Source of the DNA: a virus
DNA: 64,000 bases
Virus record (IMG/VR): IMGVR_UViG_3300005613_000025
Location: 1-64,000 of that record
Direction: 5' to 3' (one strand)
The notes below the pieces were generated by a model. That model was not told the origin of the DNA. It saw only the letters and a list, made by a program, of their open reading frames with translations, and did no database searches. Below, piece after piece: positions 1 through 8,571 of this stretch. Numbering within the stretch: the first letter of the stretch is position 1; each line of letters starts with the position of its first letter. The position numbers and the translations under genes were made by a program.

Positions 1-289
1 ATTGTGCCAAAGATTGGTCCAATAATCAACATTCACTATGTCCATTCTTTTAGTGAGTTCTCTACCCTGTGATGTTATACTGCCTGCTACATACTCATTG
101 AATAGTATGAAGTAGGGTGTTGCAAGGGCACCATAAGTTCCATTCAATACATTTTTGTCCCCACCTACGAATAGGTGGGGACAATCAAACTAACTTCAGA
201 GCCAATTGCATGGCGTTGTAGTAATCAACGTCCTTCTTTAACTCCGAAGCCTGTTTTTTCAATTCCTTTATTTTTTGCTTCTTGTCCAA
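1..289 (-). CDS. Family B DNA polymerase, C-terminal part, interrupted and cut by window edge
   Basis: On the minus strand, positions 289 to 185 encode a 34-residue stretch (TTG or ATT start) ending YYNAMQLALKLV and then TGA. After 37 nt the homology resumes in another frame from 150 down to 1 with LNGTYGALATPYF, then SITSQGRELTKRMD. Joined, this gives ALKLV-LNGTYGAL, the motif B helix (Kx3NSxYG) of family B polymerases, which contacts the incoming nucleotide. The palm motifs lie beyond the left edge. The N-terminal exonuclease half is not upstream; a plus-strand homing endonuclease sits there, so the polymerase is probably split. Frame change plus hairpin suggests translational bypassing, but a broken gene is possible. 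Confidence 0.75.
151..187 (-). other. 37-nt hairpin element interrupting polymerase motif B (bypass-like)
   Basis: Minus-strand segment between a GTT valine codon (188-190) followed directly by TGA (185-187) and a GTA valine codon (148-150) where polymerase homology resumes. It contains a perfect 11-bp stem, GTCCCCACCTA / TAGGTGGGGAC, closed by a TTCG tetraloop (157-182). Matching take-off and landing codons, an adjacent stop codon and a UUCG-capped stem are the known features of the T4 gene 60 bypass. No T-run follows on either strand, so it does not look like a terminator. Confidence 0.55.
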
Positions 290-345
290 TTTAATATTTT
301 ATTTTTTAATTATATTCTAAGGGGAACTTATTGTTTTTATATATA

Positions 346-353
346 AATAAAAG
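346..353 (+). promoter_or_regulatory. Late-type promoter box TATAAATA
   Basis: The sequence TATATATAAATAAAAG just upstream of the 366 gene contains an exact T4 late box TATAAATA, about 12 nt before the ATG. It fits recognition by the gp55-like sigma factor encoded at 8140. Confidence 0.5.
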
Positions 354-365
354 TTCAATAGTTAT

Positions 366-1505
366 ATGATAAAAGAAAAAAAAGTTAATGTAAAGATAGG
401 ATTAAGAAATATCTCACATTATCGAGACATGGGTTATGATGTTTCAGTTATAAATGATGATAATAAAATATTACCAGTTTCGGTACATGATGTTCCAAGA
501 AAATCAAAGATTCGAATCACTGCGATATGTGAGTTGTGTGGTTCTGAGCGTTCAATACAAATGGTCAAGTATTGGGCAAATCACGATAGATATGGTTTTT
601 ACTCTTGCTTCAATTGTAAAAATGTTAAGAAGGAAAAGACAAATTTGATAAAGTATGGAGAGAAGTCATATTCTAAAACTGAAGAGTTCAAAGAAAAGTT
701 CAAATCAACATGTTTAGATAGGTACGGTGTTGATAATCCAAATAAATTAAAATCTGTCAGGAGAAAGATAGCAGATACTTGTGAGTCAAAATATGGTGTG
801 TCTTCACCATTATTACAAGAGTCTGTTATTGAAAACAATAAGAAGTGGATGTCATCTCAAGAATTCAAGGACAAGTCAAAGAAAACACTTATTGAGAAGT
901 ATGGTGTTGATAGCTTTTCCAAGACAGATGAATTTAAGAAAATGTTACAGGACAAGAAAGAGGAAATTGTTGATAAAATAAAGAAAACATTCAATGATAA
1001 ATATGGATTTGACCATTATTCACAGACAGACCAATTTAAGGAAGATTACCTATCTAAGATTGATGAGATAGGTGAGAAAAGGATTGAAACTTGTTTGTCA
1101 AGATATGGTGTTGATAATGTGGCTAAAGTAAATGAATTTATGAAAAAAACGATAGCTACAAAAATTGAACGAGGTCTTATATCAGATGGTGATGATGAGT
1201 GGATAAAGTATAAGAAAAAGGTTAGGAGAATTACCAATAGGTTCAAAAAGGAATTATTCAATAGATGGGAAGGATATGATTATTATGATGATGAGTATAT
1301 AAAAGAAAATTTCAGATTTTCACATACACATCGATACTATCCAACAATCGATCATAAAGTAAGTGTCTTCTATGGCTATCAGAATAACATTGATGCATCA
1401 GTAGTAGGCCATATTGATAATCTATGCATAACAAAAAGATATATAAATTCAATCAAGAGAGCAACTATTGATTCGGAATTTATTTCACACCGAACATCCC
1501 TATAA
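366..1505 (+). CDS. HNH-type homing endonuclease with KYGVD repeats
   Basis: Protein of 379 residues. The N-terminus has a zinc-binding look (CELC at 55-58, CFNC at 81-84). It is followed by about six repeats of the form K/RYGVDxxxKxxEFKEK, spaced roughly 20-35 residues, a DNA-binding repeat common in phage homing endonucleases. The C-terminus has PTIDHKVSVFYGYQNN followed by HIDNLCITKRYIN, an HNH-like nuclease core (IDHK, N, NLC). It sits next to a split DNA polymerase, a typical homing target. A late-type box lies upstream. The close relative at 5726 has the same repeats with a different nuclease. Assignment as an HNH homing enzyme is inferred from motifs. Confidence 0.7.
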   Translation: MIKEKKVNVKIGLRNISHYRDMGYDVSVINDDNKILPVSVHDVPRKSKIRITAICELCGSERSIQMVKYWANHDRYGFYSCFNCKNVKKEKTNLIKYGEKSYSKTEEFKEKFKSTCLDRYGVDNPNKLKSVRRKIADTCESKYGVSSPLLQESVIENNKKWMSSQEFKDKSKKTLIEKYGVDSFSKTDEFKKMLQDKKEEIVDKIKKTFNDKYGFDHYSQTDQFKEDYLSKIDEIGEKRIETCLSRYGVDNVAKVNEFMKKTIATKIERGLISDGDDEWIKYKKKVRRITNRFKKELFNRWEGYDYYDDEYIKENFRFSHTHRYYPTIDHKVSVFYGYQNNIDASVVGHIDNLCITKRYINSIKRATIDSEFISHRTSL

Positions 1506-1572
1506 AAAATCCACCTTTCAATTTCACGGTATTTTAAGTCGATATATACATTAAAATAAATCGACAAGATAT

Positions 1573-3768
1573 ATGAAACCCGTACTAATTGTAGAGAACT
1601 CAACAAATGGTCTGACATTGAACGAATCGTCTAAATCAGACGATAGATATACACTTGGAGGTATATTCACTGAATTCGGAATTAAGAATCGAAATGACCG
1701 TGTTTATACTGCTGAGAAGTTCTTGCCAGCTTTGAATGAGTTGAATGAAAGAATAAATCAACTTGGTGTTGTATATGGTGAATTTGACCATCCAGATGTT
1801 TTCGATACTTCTTTATCAAGAGCATCTCACATCATCAAATCAACAAGTTATATTAAGGAACACAATCGTGTTGAAGGTGAGATAAAACTGCTTTCAACTT
1901 ACTGGGGTAAAGAGGCCAAATCATTGGTAAATGATGGCTGTCCAGTATTTGTTTCTTCTCGTGCTGCCGGTATCACAGAATCGGATGGCTCAGTTTCTCT
2001 TAAGAAATTATTCACTTATGATATAGTTGCTGATCCAGGATTCGGATCTGCTAAGATGCATGTTAAGTCAATTAACGAGTCTCTTGGATATGGTTCGAAC
2101 ACCAATTTCAGGATCTATGAAATGAATGATGAATCAAAAATTAATGAACTATTCGATATGAACAAAAATGAATTTGTAACAAAAACACAATTGACAGAAT
2201 ACTCAAAGTATCTGGTCAATGAGCTGGCTTCTACAAAGAAAGAAGTAAAATCAGCACTTACGAAAGGTGATCTTACACCTAAAAAATTGGAACAACTACT
2301 TGAGTATTACGAGGAGTTGAATGCAACTAACTCAAAAATGGTCAAGTATCTTGATTACTTGGCTGAGAAGGTTCAGGTTGTTGTCAATGAGAACAAGTCT
2401 CTTGCTAAGAAGACTGATAAGATCATCGAGCACAATGATTACTTGGCTGGAAATCTTGAAAAGTCTATCAATTACTCTGAGTATTTGGCAGAAAAATTGG
2501 ACAAGAACATCGAGTATTCTGAGTATATCGCTGAGAATCTTGACAAGTCTATTTCTTACGGAGAATACTTGGCTGAGAATCTTGACAAGTCTATTTCTTA
2601 CGGAGAATACTTGGCAGAGAACTTGGATAAGAACATTGCATACTCTGAGTATTTGGCAGAGAATTTGGATAAGAACATTGCATACTCTGAGTATATCGCA
2701 GAAAATCTTGACAAGTCTATCTCTTACGGAGAATACTTGGCAGAGAATTTGGATAACTCGATAGCTTACTCTGAATATTTGGCAGAGCATGTTGAGGGTA
2801 ACATTGCATACTCTGAGTATATCGCAGAAAATCTTGATGACAATATTGCATACTCCGAGTATGTTGCTGAGTCGCTAGACAAATCTATTTCTTATCAATC
2901 ACTTATTGTTGAAAAACTGAATGGTGGAAAACTTAACGAAAGTTATGGTGAGGAAGGAATGATGCTTCCAACACCTGAGGATATGGGTTTTGAAACATAT
3001 GATGAAGAAGAAGAGGTAGAGGAAGTTGAAAAAATGGGTGATGAAGGTACATACCCATCAAAAGAAGAGACACCACAAGTTGGTTGTGATGTTTCTGAGG
3101 AAGAAGAAGCTCAAGAAGAAGATGAAATGGAAGTTTCTGAGTCTTCAGATGAGCAAGTAATCAAAGACATGGATTCAGAAATGAAGTCCGAAGAAGAAGA
3201 TGAAGAAGAAGGTGAAGATGAAGAAGAAGCTGAATATGTAGGTGAATCAGACTCTGAACTTTCACAATCTATAGATAAATTGATCAAGGAAGCTAAAAAA
3301 CGAAAAGTAGCTGAAACAACAGATCTACACTTTTTAAAGTTCTTGAACAAATCACAGGTCGATAGTTTCTACTCTCTTACAAATGAGGAGCAAGAAACTG
3401 TTAAACTTCACATAAACGAAAGAAGTTTCTACTCTACACAGGATGTATTGAAGTTGATCTCTGAGGCGTTGAGCACTAAAAACGAATCTCTTGATGAAAG
3501 AGTAATCAGATTGATGCCGGAAAACATTAAGCCGATCTGGAACCAGTTGAACGAGAGCACTCGAAAGTCAGTCCTTTCACAGGCAAGACTTTATCCCGAA
3601 GAAGTACTTATGAATGAATCACAGGTAGAACACTTCTGGATGACGAGAAATCTCAAAAAGAACGAATCTGTAACTAAAAAATTGGTATCACACGACTCGT
3701 TGGTACAGGAAGACAAACTTTCTGACAATGAAGTGAAATCGATAATGGAAAGATTCAAAAACCTTTAA
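1573..3768 (+). CDS. Prohead protease fused to scaffold core (gp21-gp22-like)
   Basis: Protein of 731 residues. Residues 1-165 match the T4 gp21 prohead protease type: GEFDHP (H73) and VSSRA (S128/S129) give the His and Ser of the catalytic site. Residues about 257-443 are tandem 14-residue repeats (YxEYLAENLDKxI), exactly two heptads each, predicting a long coiled coil. Residues about 473-560 are strongly acidic, and a helical tail follows. T4 makes protease and scaffold from separate genes; here they are one polypeptide. It lies directly upstream of the major capsid gene, as in T4. The protease would cut head proteins after (I/L)xE, including the leaders described elsewhere in this window. 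Confidence 0.85.
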   Translation: MKPVLIVENSTNGLTLNESSKSDDRYTLGGIFTEFGIKNRNDRVYTAEKFLPALNELNERINQLGVVYGEFDHPDVFDTSLSRASHIIKSTSYIKEHNRVEGEIKLLSTYWGKEAKSLVNDGCPVFVSSRAAGITESDGSVSLKKLFTYDIVADPGFGSAKMHVKSINESLGYGSNTNFRIYEMNDESKINELFDMNKNEFVTKTQLTEYSKYLVNELASTKKEVKSALTKGDLTPKKLEQLLEYYEELNATNSKMVKYLDYLAEKVQVVVNENKSLAKKTDKIIEHNDYLAGNLEKSINYSEYLAEKLDKNIEYSEYIAENLDKSISYGEYLAENLDKSISYGEYLAENLDKNIAYSEYLAENLDKNIAYSEYIAENLDKSISYGEYLAENLDNSIAYSEYLAEHVEGNIAYSEYIAENLDDNIAYSEYVAESLDKSISYQSLIVEKLNGGKLNESYGEEGMMLPTPEDMGFETYDEEEEVEEVEKMGDEGTYPSKEETPQVGCDVSEEEEAQEEDEMEVSESSDEQVIKDMDSEMKSEEEDEEEGEDEEEAEYVGESDSELSQSIDKLIKEAKKRKVAETTDLHFLKFLNKSQVDSFYSLTNEEQETVKLHINERSFYSTQDVLKLISEALSTKNESLDERVIRLMPENIKPIWNQLNESTRKSVLSQARLYPEEVLMNESQVEHFWMTRNLKKNESVTKKLVSHDSLVQEDKLSDNEVKSIMERFKNL
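2446..2902 (+). repeat. Tandem 42-bp coding repeats (14-residue coiled-coil units)
   Basis: About eleven in-frame 42-bp units encode YSEYLAENLDKNI-like blocks within the scaffold region. Some neighbours, such as those at about 2530-2612, are nearly identical in nucleotide sequence, pointing to recent duplication. Each unit is two heptads, so unit gain or loss would change coiled-coil length without breaking its register. Confidence 0.8.
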
Positions 3769-3808
3769 TCTATGGGTAAAATAGATAAAAAATTAAGAAA
3801 AAAAAATT

Positions 3809-5614
3809 ATGTCATACATTAGAATTAATAAAGACAAAGCCGTTAAGAAATGGACTCCTGTATTGGAGAACATGGGTGTTACTAATGAAGATAGACTAGA
3901 CTGGCTTTCAGAATACGCTGAATACCACACTATCAACGAGAACGCTTACGTTAACGCAACTACTGCTGGTATGGGTGGAGTCGTTTCTCCTCAACCAGGT
4001 ACACTTCCAGGTCTTCTTGGTGGTGGTGCTGGATTCGGTGCACAAGGTGCTCCAGATGGACAAAACTTACCATTGATTGGATCAGGTGATGTTGGTCAGA
4101 ACCTACTTCCAGTAGCAATGAAAATCGCAGCTCAGACAATCGGTCTTGACCTTGTTGCTGTAAAACCTACTCCAGGTCCAAAAATCGATCTTCTTTATAT
4201 TGATTTCCAATATGATGATCTAAGAGACCTTGGTACAGATGCAAGACCACAGGTGTTCAAGTTGAATTCAACTGATACTGATGCATTGACAGCGTTAGGA
4301 CTTACTCTTTCTGCGAATTTAGGTGCAGGTTTCGGTGCTGTTGGATCAACTATTACTATCAGAGAAACTTCTGGTGGATTGGAAGATGGACAATTGTTCC
4401 TGAACTTCGCTGACGGATCAGATGTATCTTATAAGATCAACAATGGTGTAGCGAATTTCATTGATATAGCCGATGACAAGTATGGTTGGTTGGAATTCCT
4501 TGGATTCTCTCGTGTTGATGAACTTCCAATGTTCAGAGCATTCAGACAAGCTAACTCTACTGTTCCTGGTGGAAATAACTATCCATACACATTACAGCCG
4601 AATCTGAACACATTTGCAAACACAGGATCAATCAATAGCCAACTTGATTTTACAATCGCTGGTGGTGGTGCTTCTGCATCTCTATTGGGTGTTACTTTCT
4701 CATCAGTTTCTGTTGAATTGATTTCAGCTCTTGAAGATCACCTTCCAGGTTTCTCAGCAAACTGGACAGCAAATCAAAATTCAGGTGACTATCCAATGGA
4801 TCGTGATACTGATGACAAACGTTACTCAGGTGTTATCGGACCGAAGATCTCTTCTAAGTCTGTTAAAACTGGTACTATCGAAGTATCTACAGCATTGAGA
4901 AGAACTGAGATCGAAGATATCAAAGCTAACACTGGTATGGATATCGTTCAAAAGATGGAATCTATCCTTGTTAATGAGTTGTCTCAGGTAATTTCAAGAC
5001 AGATCGTTTCAAGAATCTTCGAATTGGGAGATGTGAACAGAGCAAGTGCTCCTGCATATCAAGGAACATTGACAGGTATTGCAAGTCAAACTATATTTGA
5101 CCTTGATACTCAATATGTTGTTGGTGCAGGTGGTATCGGTGGTGAGACAACTCACGCTGTTCAAAGAAAATTGATCACTAAGATGGTTCATGCTTCTAAC
5201 TACATCGCAACAGAAGGTCGTGTGGGTCCTGCACAGTTTGCAGTGACAAACGGGGGTCTAGCGGCAGCTTTGATGGATGTAGCAGGTTACACTATTAACC
5301 CAGTGAAATCTAAAATCAACGGTCAAGGTCAGTTGTACCCAGTAGGACAGATCGGAGATATCCAGATCTATGTTGATCCTTACATGAAGTATAACGACAA
5401 CAGAATCGTTCTTGGTCGTAAGAACAACCCAGATCAGCCTGGTTTGATTTTCGTACCATATCTTATGGCACAATCAATCAGTGTTATTTCTGAGGCAACC
5501 TTCGCTCCAAGAATGTTGTTGAGATCACGATATGCAGTCGCGGATGTTGGTTTCTTCCCAGAAAAACAGTACATGACTATTGTTGTTCGTGATACACAAG
5601 GTTTCTTGAACTAA
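3809..5614 (+). CDS. Major capsid protein (gp23-like)
   Basis: Protein of 601 residues, somewhat longer than T4 gp23 (521). The N-terminal region ends HTINE-NAYVNATTAG; INE at 42-44 fits the gp21 cleavage rule (I/L)xE, so mature capsid protein probably starts at N45. A glycine-rich segment and the block KIAAQTIGLDLVAVKPTPGPK follow, typical of gp23 around residue 110-130. The C-terminal part (FVPYLMAQSISVISEATFAPRM) is typical of the fold. Codon use looks optimised relative to neighbours (many GGT and CCA codons), as expected for an abundant protein. The gene ends just before a strong terminator. Confidence 0.92.
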   Translation: MSYIRINKDKAVKKWTPVLENMGVTNEDRLDWLSEYAEYHTINENAYVNATTAGMGGVVSPQPGTLPGLLGGGAGFGAQGAPDGQNLPLIGSGDVGQNLLPVAMKIAAQTIGLDLVAVKPTPGPKIDLLYIDFQYDDLRDLGTDARPQVFKLNSTDTDALTALGLTLSANLGAGFGAVGSTITIRETSGGLEDGQLFLNFADGSDVSYKINNGVANFIDIADDKYGWLEFLGFSRVDELPMFRAFRQANSTVPGGNNYPYTLQPNLNTFANTGSINSQLDFTIAGGGASASLLGVTFSSVSVELISALEDHLPGFSANWTANQNSGDYPMDRDTDDKRYSGVIGPKISSKSVKTGTIEVSTALRRTEIEDIKANTGMDIVQKMESILVNELSQVISRQIVSRIFELGDVNRASAPAYQGTLTGIASQTIFDLDTQYVVGAGGIGGETTHAVQRKLITKMVHASNYIATEGRVGPAQFAVTNGGLAAALMDVAGYTINPVKSKINGQGQLYPVGQIGDIQIYVDPYMKYNDNRIVLGRKNNPDQPGLIFVPYLMAQSISVISEATFAPRMLLRSRYAVADVGFFPEKQYMTIVVRDTQGFLN

Positions 5615-5637
5615 TAAGTTTATTGAACTTGATATTG

Positions 5638-5670
5638 AAAACACCTTCCATTTGGAAGGTGTTTTTTTTT
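5638..5670 (+). terminator. Rho-independent terminator after the major capsid gene
   Basis: Stem AAACACCTTCC / GGAAGGTGTTT with loop ATTT, followed by a run of nine or more T. It ends the head-gene transcript before the homing endonuclease gene. Confidence 0.9.
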
Positions 5671-5706
5671 GCTTTAAATCCTTCTTGGAGCAAACAAGCC
5701 CTCTGA

Positions 5707-5718
5707 TTTTAATATATA
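5707..5718 (+). promoter_or_regulatory. Late-type promoter TTTTAATATATA
   Basis: TTTTAATATATA lies 7 nt before the ATG at 5726. The same 12-mer or a close variant precedes more than ten genes on both strands. Confidence 0.5.
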
Positions 5719-5725
5719 ACAAATA

Positions 5726-7759
5726 ATGAACAGAAAAGAGATCATTGATAATATATTGGATGGAAGTCCTACACGAATGAGAATTTCCTATTTTCAAAAA
5801 AATCACATTGATGTTCTGAATGAGATAGAACAATTCTGTAAGAATATAGATGTTCCATTTAAACAGATGATATGGCATTGGGTCAATGATAGACCAAACA
5901 AGGTTTTATGCTCCTGTGGGAATCCTGTGAAATTCAATAGAAATTGGATTGATGGGTACAAGGAAAATTGCAGTCCGAAATGTGCCCAATCTAAAAGATC
6001 AACAAAAGAAAAGAGAAGGAAAACCGTAATGGAGAAATATGGGGTTGATAACATAGCAAAATCGACTGATATTAAAGAAAAACAGCGTAATACCAATATC
6101 GAGAGGTATGGTGCAACATCTTCATTTCAAAATAAGCATGTTCGTGATAAATGGAAAAACACAATGTTATCAAAGTATGGAGTAGACCATTATTTCAAAA
6201 CTGATGATTTCAAAGAAAAGTCAAAGGAAACAAATGAAAAAAAGTATGGAAAGCCATATTTTGTGCAGACAGATGATTATATTGAAAAGACAAAGCAAAC
6301 CATGAATGATAGATTCGGTGTTGATTGGTTCTCAAAAACTGATCAGTGGTATGAAATGTCAAAACGAACCAGTGAGGAAAAGTATGGTGTTGACCACTAT
6401 GCAAAGACCGATGAGTATAAAGAAAAAGTAAATTCCTATTACAATGAAAAATATAAAACAGATTGGTTTTTCCAGACCGATGAATTCAAAGTAAAAACAA
6501 AAGAGTTAATGAATGAAAAGTTCGGAGTTGACCATCACACGAAATCTGACTTTTACAAACAAAAGGTCATATCAGAATCACAAAGTAAATGGGGCAAGGA
6601 TCACTTTTTTCAAACTGATCAATTTTTAAATGTTTCAAAAAAGACAATGAATGAAAAGTATGGTGTTGATCATTTTCCATTATCGGATCAATATAAAGAT
6701 ATCATGTCCAGTGATAAGATGATCGAGAAAAGATTATCAAGGAGAAAGCTTTTCTATAAAGGTCTTGGATTCACTTTCATATCAGACTCTAAAAACAATG
6801 TATCACATGTTGTTTTGAAGAGTGAGGTGTGTGGACATGAATTTGAGATACATCCAACAACATTGCAAAGAAGAATGGATGCAAATATTCAAGCCTGTTC
6901 CGTGTGTAATCCATTCGATACACAATCTGGACAGGAGAAAAATGTCATTGAGTTCATCGGATCATTGGGAATTGATTTTGTTGCAAATAAAAGAGATATT
7001 ATACCGCCTTATGAAATTGATATTTATATTCCAGAGTTAAAGTTGGCGATCGAGTATAATGGTCTTTATTGGCATTCTGAGATGTACAGATCAAGAAAAT
7101 TTCACATCGAAAAAACTTCTAAGTGTAATGAGTCGGGTATAAGACTCATACATATATGGGAAGATGATTGGATGTTCAAAAATGACATAGTAAGATCCAT
7201 AATACTCAATGCTGTCAATAAAACGGGAAACCGTATATATGCTCGTAAGTGTGTCATAAAGGAGGTTACCGATAAGAAACTGGTGAATCATTTTTTCGAT
7301 TCAAATCACATACAAGGCAAGACAAACTTTAAAACAGCAATTGGTCTGTTCTATGATGATGAAATGGTTTCGTGTATGTTGTTTCATAAACCAAGGAAGC
7401 AACACGAGCTTGTAAGGTTCTGTAATAAAAAGTTTCATAATGTGATCGGTGCTGCATCCAAGCTGTTCAAGTATTACATTAAGAATTATGAAGTTGATGA
7501 GATCATTTCATTTGCTGATATTTCAATGTTCACTGGCGGTTTATATGAATCACTCGGATTTGAATTTGATAATAGAAGTGATGTGAATTATTGGTGGGTT
7601 GTCAATGGGATAAGAAGGCATAGGTTCTCTTTCTCCAAGAAAAAACTTGTCAGTAAAGGATATGATGAGAATTTAAGTGGTTCTGATATCATGCGTTCAC
7701 TTGGCAATTACAAAGTGTTCGGATGTGGATTGGATAAATGGGTATGGAATAGAAACTGA
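5726..7759 (+). CDS. Vsr-fold (PD-(D/E)XK) homing endonuclease with ten KYGVD repeats
   Basis: Protein of 677 residues. After an N-terminal zinc-type region (CSCG, CSPKC) come about ten repeats of KYGVDHxxKTDEFKEK at residues 102-330. The nuclease domain near 400-500 has EIDIYIP then AIEYNGLYWHSE, and GIRLIHIWEDDW, the core of Vsr-like phage homing endonucleases. A C-terminal domain (about 510-677, FADISMFTGGLYESLGF) is often attached to this family. It follows the major capsid gene and its terminator and has its own late-type promoter, the usual position of a free-standing homing gene. Confidence 0.8.
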   Translation: MNRKEIIDNILDGSPTRMRISYFQKNHIDVLNEIEQFCKNIDVPFKQMIWHWVNDRPNKVLCSCGNPVKFNRNWIDGYKENCSPKCAQSKRSTKEKRRKTVMEKYGVDNIAKSTDIKEKQRNTNIERYGATSSFQNKHVRDKWKNTMLSKYGVDHYFKTDDFKEKSKETNEKKYGKPYFVQTDDYIEKTKQTMNDRFGVDWFSKTDQWYEMSKRTSEEKYGVDHYAKTDEYKEKVNSYYNEKYKTDWFFQTDEFKVKTKELMNEKFGVDHHTKSDFYKQKVISESQSKWGKDHFFQTDQFLNVSKKTMNEKYGVDHFPLSDQYKDIMSSDKMIEKRLSRRKLFYKGLGFTFISDSKNNVSHVVLKSEVCGHEFEIHPTTLQRRMDANIQACSVCNPFDTQSGQEKNVIEFIGSLGIDFVANKRDIIPPYEIDIYIPELKLAIEYNGLYWHSEMYRSRKFHIEKTSKCNESGIRLIHIWEDDWMFKNDIVRSIILNAVNKTGNRIYARKCVIKEVTDKKLVNHFFDSNHIQGKTNFKTAIGLFYDDEMVSCMLFHKPRKQHELVRFCNKKFHNVIGAASKLFKYYIKNYEVDEIISFADISMFTGGLYESLGFEFDNRSDVNYWWVVNGIRRHRFSFSKKKLVSKGYDENLSGSDIMRSLGNYKVFGCGLDKWVWNRN

Positions 7760-7782
7760 TTCTTGAATTGAATATATATGAT

Positions 7783-8064
7783 ATGTTCGATTATATTTCA
7801 TTTTTGGAATCGCGTGAAGGTGTTGAGGTCAAATATTTGAATATTGCAAATATCACAATGCCTGATAGATTACCACTGACACCTGAGACATTGGACCTTG
7901 CCATGAAGATAAAAAAAGGTAAAGTTGATTGGCGTTCATTGCCTCCTGTAAAGGTGACATATCACAATAATAAGTATATTCTTCGTGATGGTAGGCACAG
8001 ATATACAGCTTTGAGGTTGAATGATATAAAAGAAATAAAAGTAAAAATTTCAAAGAAAAAATAA
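7783..8064 (+). CDS. ParB/sulfiredoxin-like nuclease-fold protein
   Basis: Protein of 93 residues. The core LPPVKVTYHNNKYILRDG-RHRYTAL is the ParB N-terminal/sulfiredoxin signature (GxxRxxA-type nucleotide-binding loop). The ATG at 7783 is chosen because a TATATAT box ends just upstream; an in-frame TTG at 7768 would add five residues. Role in a phage is unknown. Small ParB-like proteins of this type may be nucleases or NTP-binding modifiers. Confidence 0.65.
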   Translation: MFDYISFLESREGVEVKYLNIANITMPDRLPLTPETLDLAMKIKKGKVDWRSLPPVKVTYHNNKYILRDGRHRYTALRLNDIKEIKVKISKKK

Positions 8065-8089
8065 ACTTTAAAAAATCCATGTATATAAC

Positions 8090-8137
8090 ATGAAAGCATT
8101 CAAATCCGTGATATTCGGATAAAAAAATAAAATGCTT
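8090..8137 (+). promoter_or_regulatory. Structured leader with 10-codon mini-ORF before the sigma gene
   Basis: The sequence between the ParB-like gene and the sigma gene can fold: AAGCATT (8094-8100) pairs with AATGCTT (8131-8137), enclosing a hairpin ATCCG / CGGAT (8104-8120). A mini-ORF (MKAFKSVIFG, 8090-8122) starts just after a TATATAAC box and ends inside the fold, 17 nt before the sigma start codon. Confidence 0.35.
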
Positions 8138-8139
8138 AT

Positions 8140-8511
8140 ATGCACATAGACAATAAAGAACTATACTATGAGATAATAGTATCAAAGGCAAGAGGTAGAC
8201 TGACCAGAAAATCAGTTAAAATGTTAGAATTATTAGGCAGTGAGGCCATTAAGAGGATGAGTCGTAGATTTTTCACACACGATGATCAAATGGATTGTTA
8301 TCAATCGGGGTTGTTGAAAATGTATCAGAACTGGTATAATTTCAATGAAATGAAATCCGAAAATGCATTTGCCTATTACACAGAGATTTTCAAAAGGGCA
8401 CTCACAGAACAATTCAATGAGCTTTACAAGAAAAAAGGTGATCCTGAACATAATGTTAAGTTGATATCAATTCAAGGATCAAATGAGGGTCAAGGCCTGC
8501 ATTCAATATAG
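8140..8511 (+). CDS. Late sigma factor (T4 gp55-like)
   Basis: Protein of 123 residues. The stretch SRRFFTHDDQMDCYQSGLL followed by NAFAYYTEIFKRALTEQF resembles sigma region 2 as found in T4 gp55: a short helix-rich core with an aromatic DNA-melting motif and no region 4. It would direct host RNA polymerase to short AT-rich late boxes, which fits the TTTTAATATATA and TATAAATA elements found upstream of many genes here. T4 gp55 is 185 residues, so this one is shorter. A sliding-clamp coactivator was not seen in the window. Confidence 0.72.
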   Translation: MHIDNKELYYEIIVSKARGRLTRKSVKMLELLGSEAIKRMSRRFFTHDDQMDCYQSGLLKMYQNWYNFNEMKSENAFAYYTEIFKRALTEQFNELYKKKGDPEHNVKLISIQGSNEGQGLHSI

Positions 8512-8540
8512 AATTGGAAAAAAATGAGTTTTCAAACATA

Positions 8541-8559
8541 ATATATACATTAAAAATAA
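8541..8559 (+). promoter_or_regulatory. Late-type promoter AATATATACATTAAAAA
   Basis: AATATATACATTAAAAATAAA precedes the 8572 gene. Nearly the same string precedes the protease-scaffold gene (1541-1560), the 28007 gene and, on the minus strand, the 44910 gene, marking it as a repeated promoter element. Confidence 0.5.
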
Positions 8560-8571
8560 ACAAATAATACT

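Noticed and set aside
157-182. Hairpin in the polymerase gap read as a transcription terminator
   Set aside because: No T-run follows the stem on either strand, and the stem lies exactly inside conserved polymerase coding sequence that resumes right after it.
2332-2790. Long minus-strand and alternative-frame ORFs over the scaffold repeats
   Set aside because: They arise from the repeated sequence of the real gene in other frames and have unnatural Leu/Arg-rich composition.
2446-2902. Direct repeats in the scaffold gene as a CRISPR or other non-coding array
   Set aside because: The 42-bp units are contiguous, in frame and encode coiled-coil heptads; there are no spacers.
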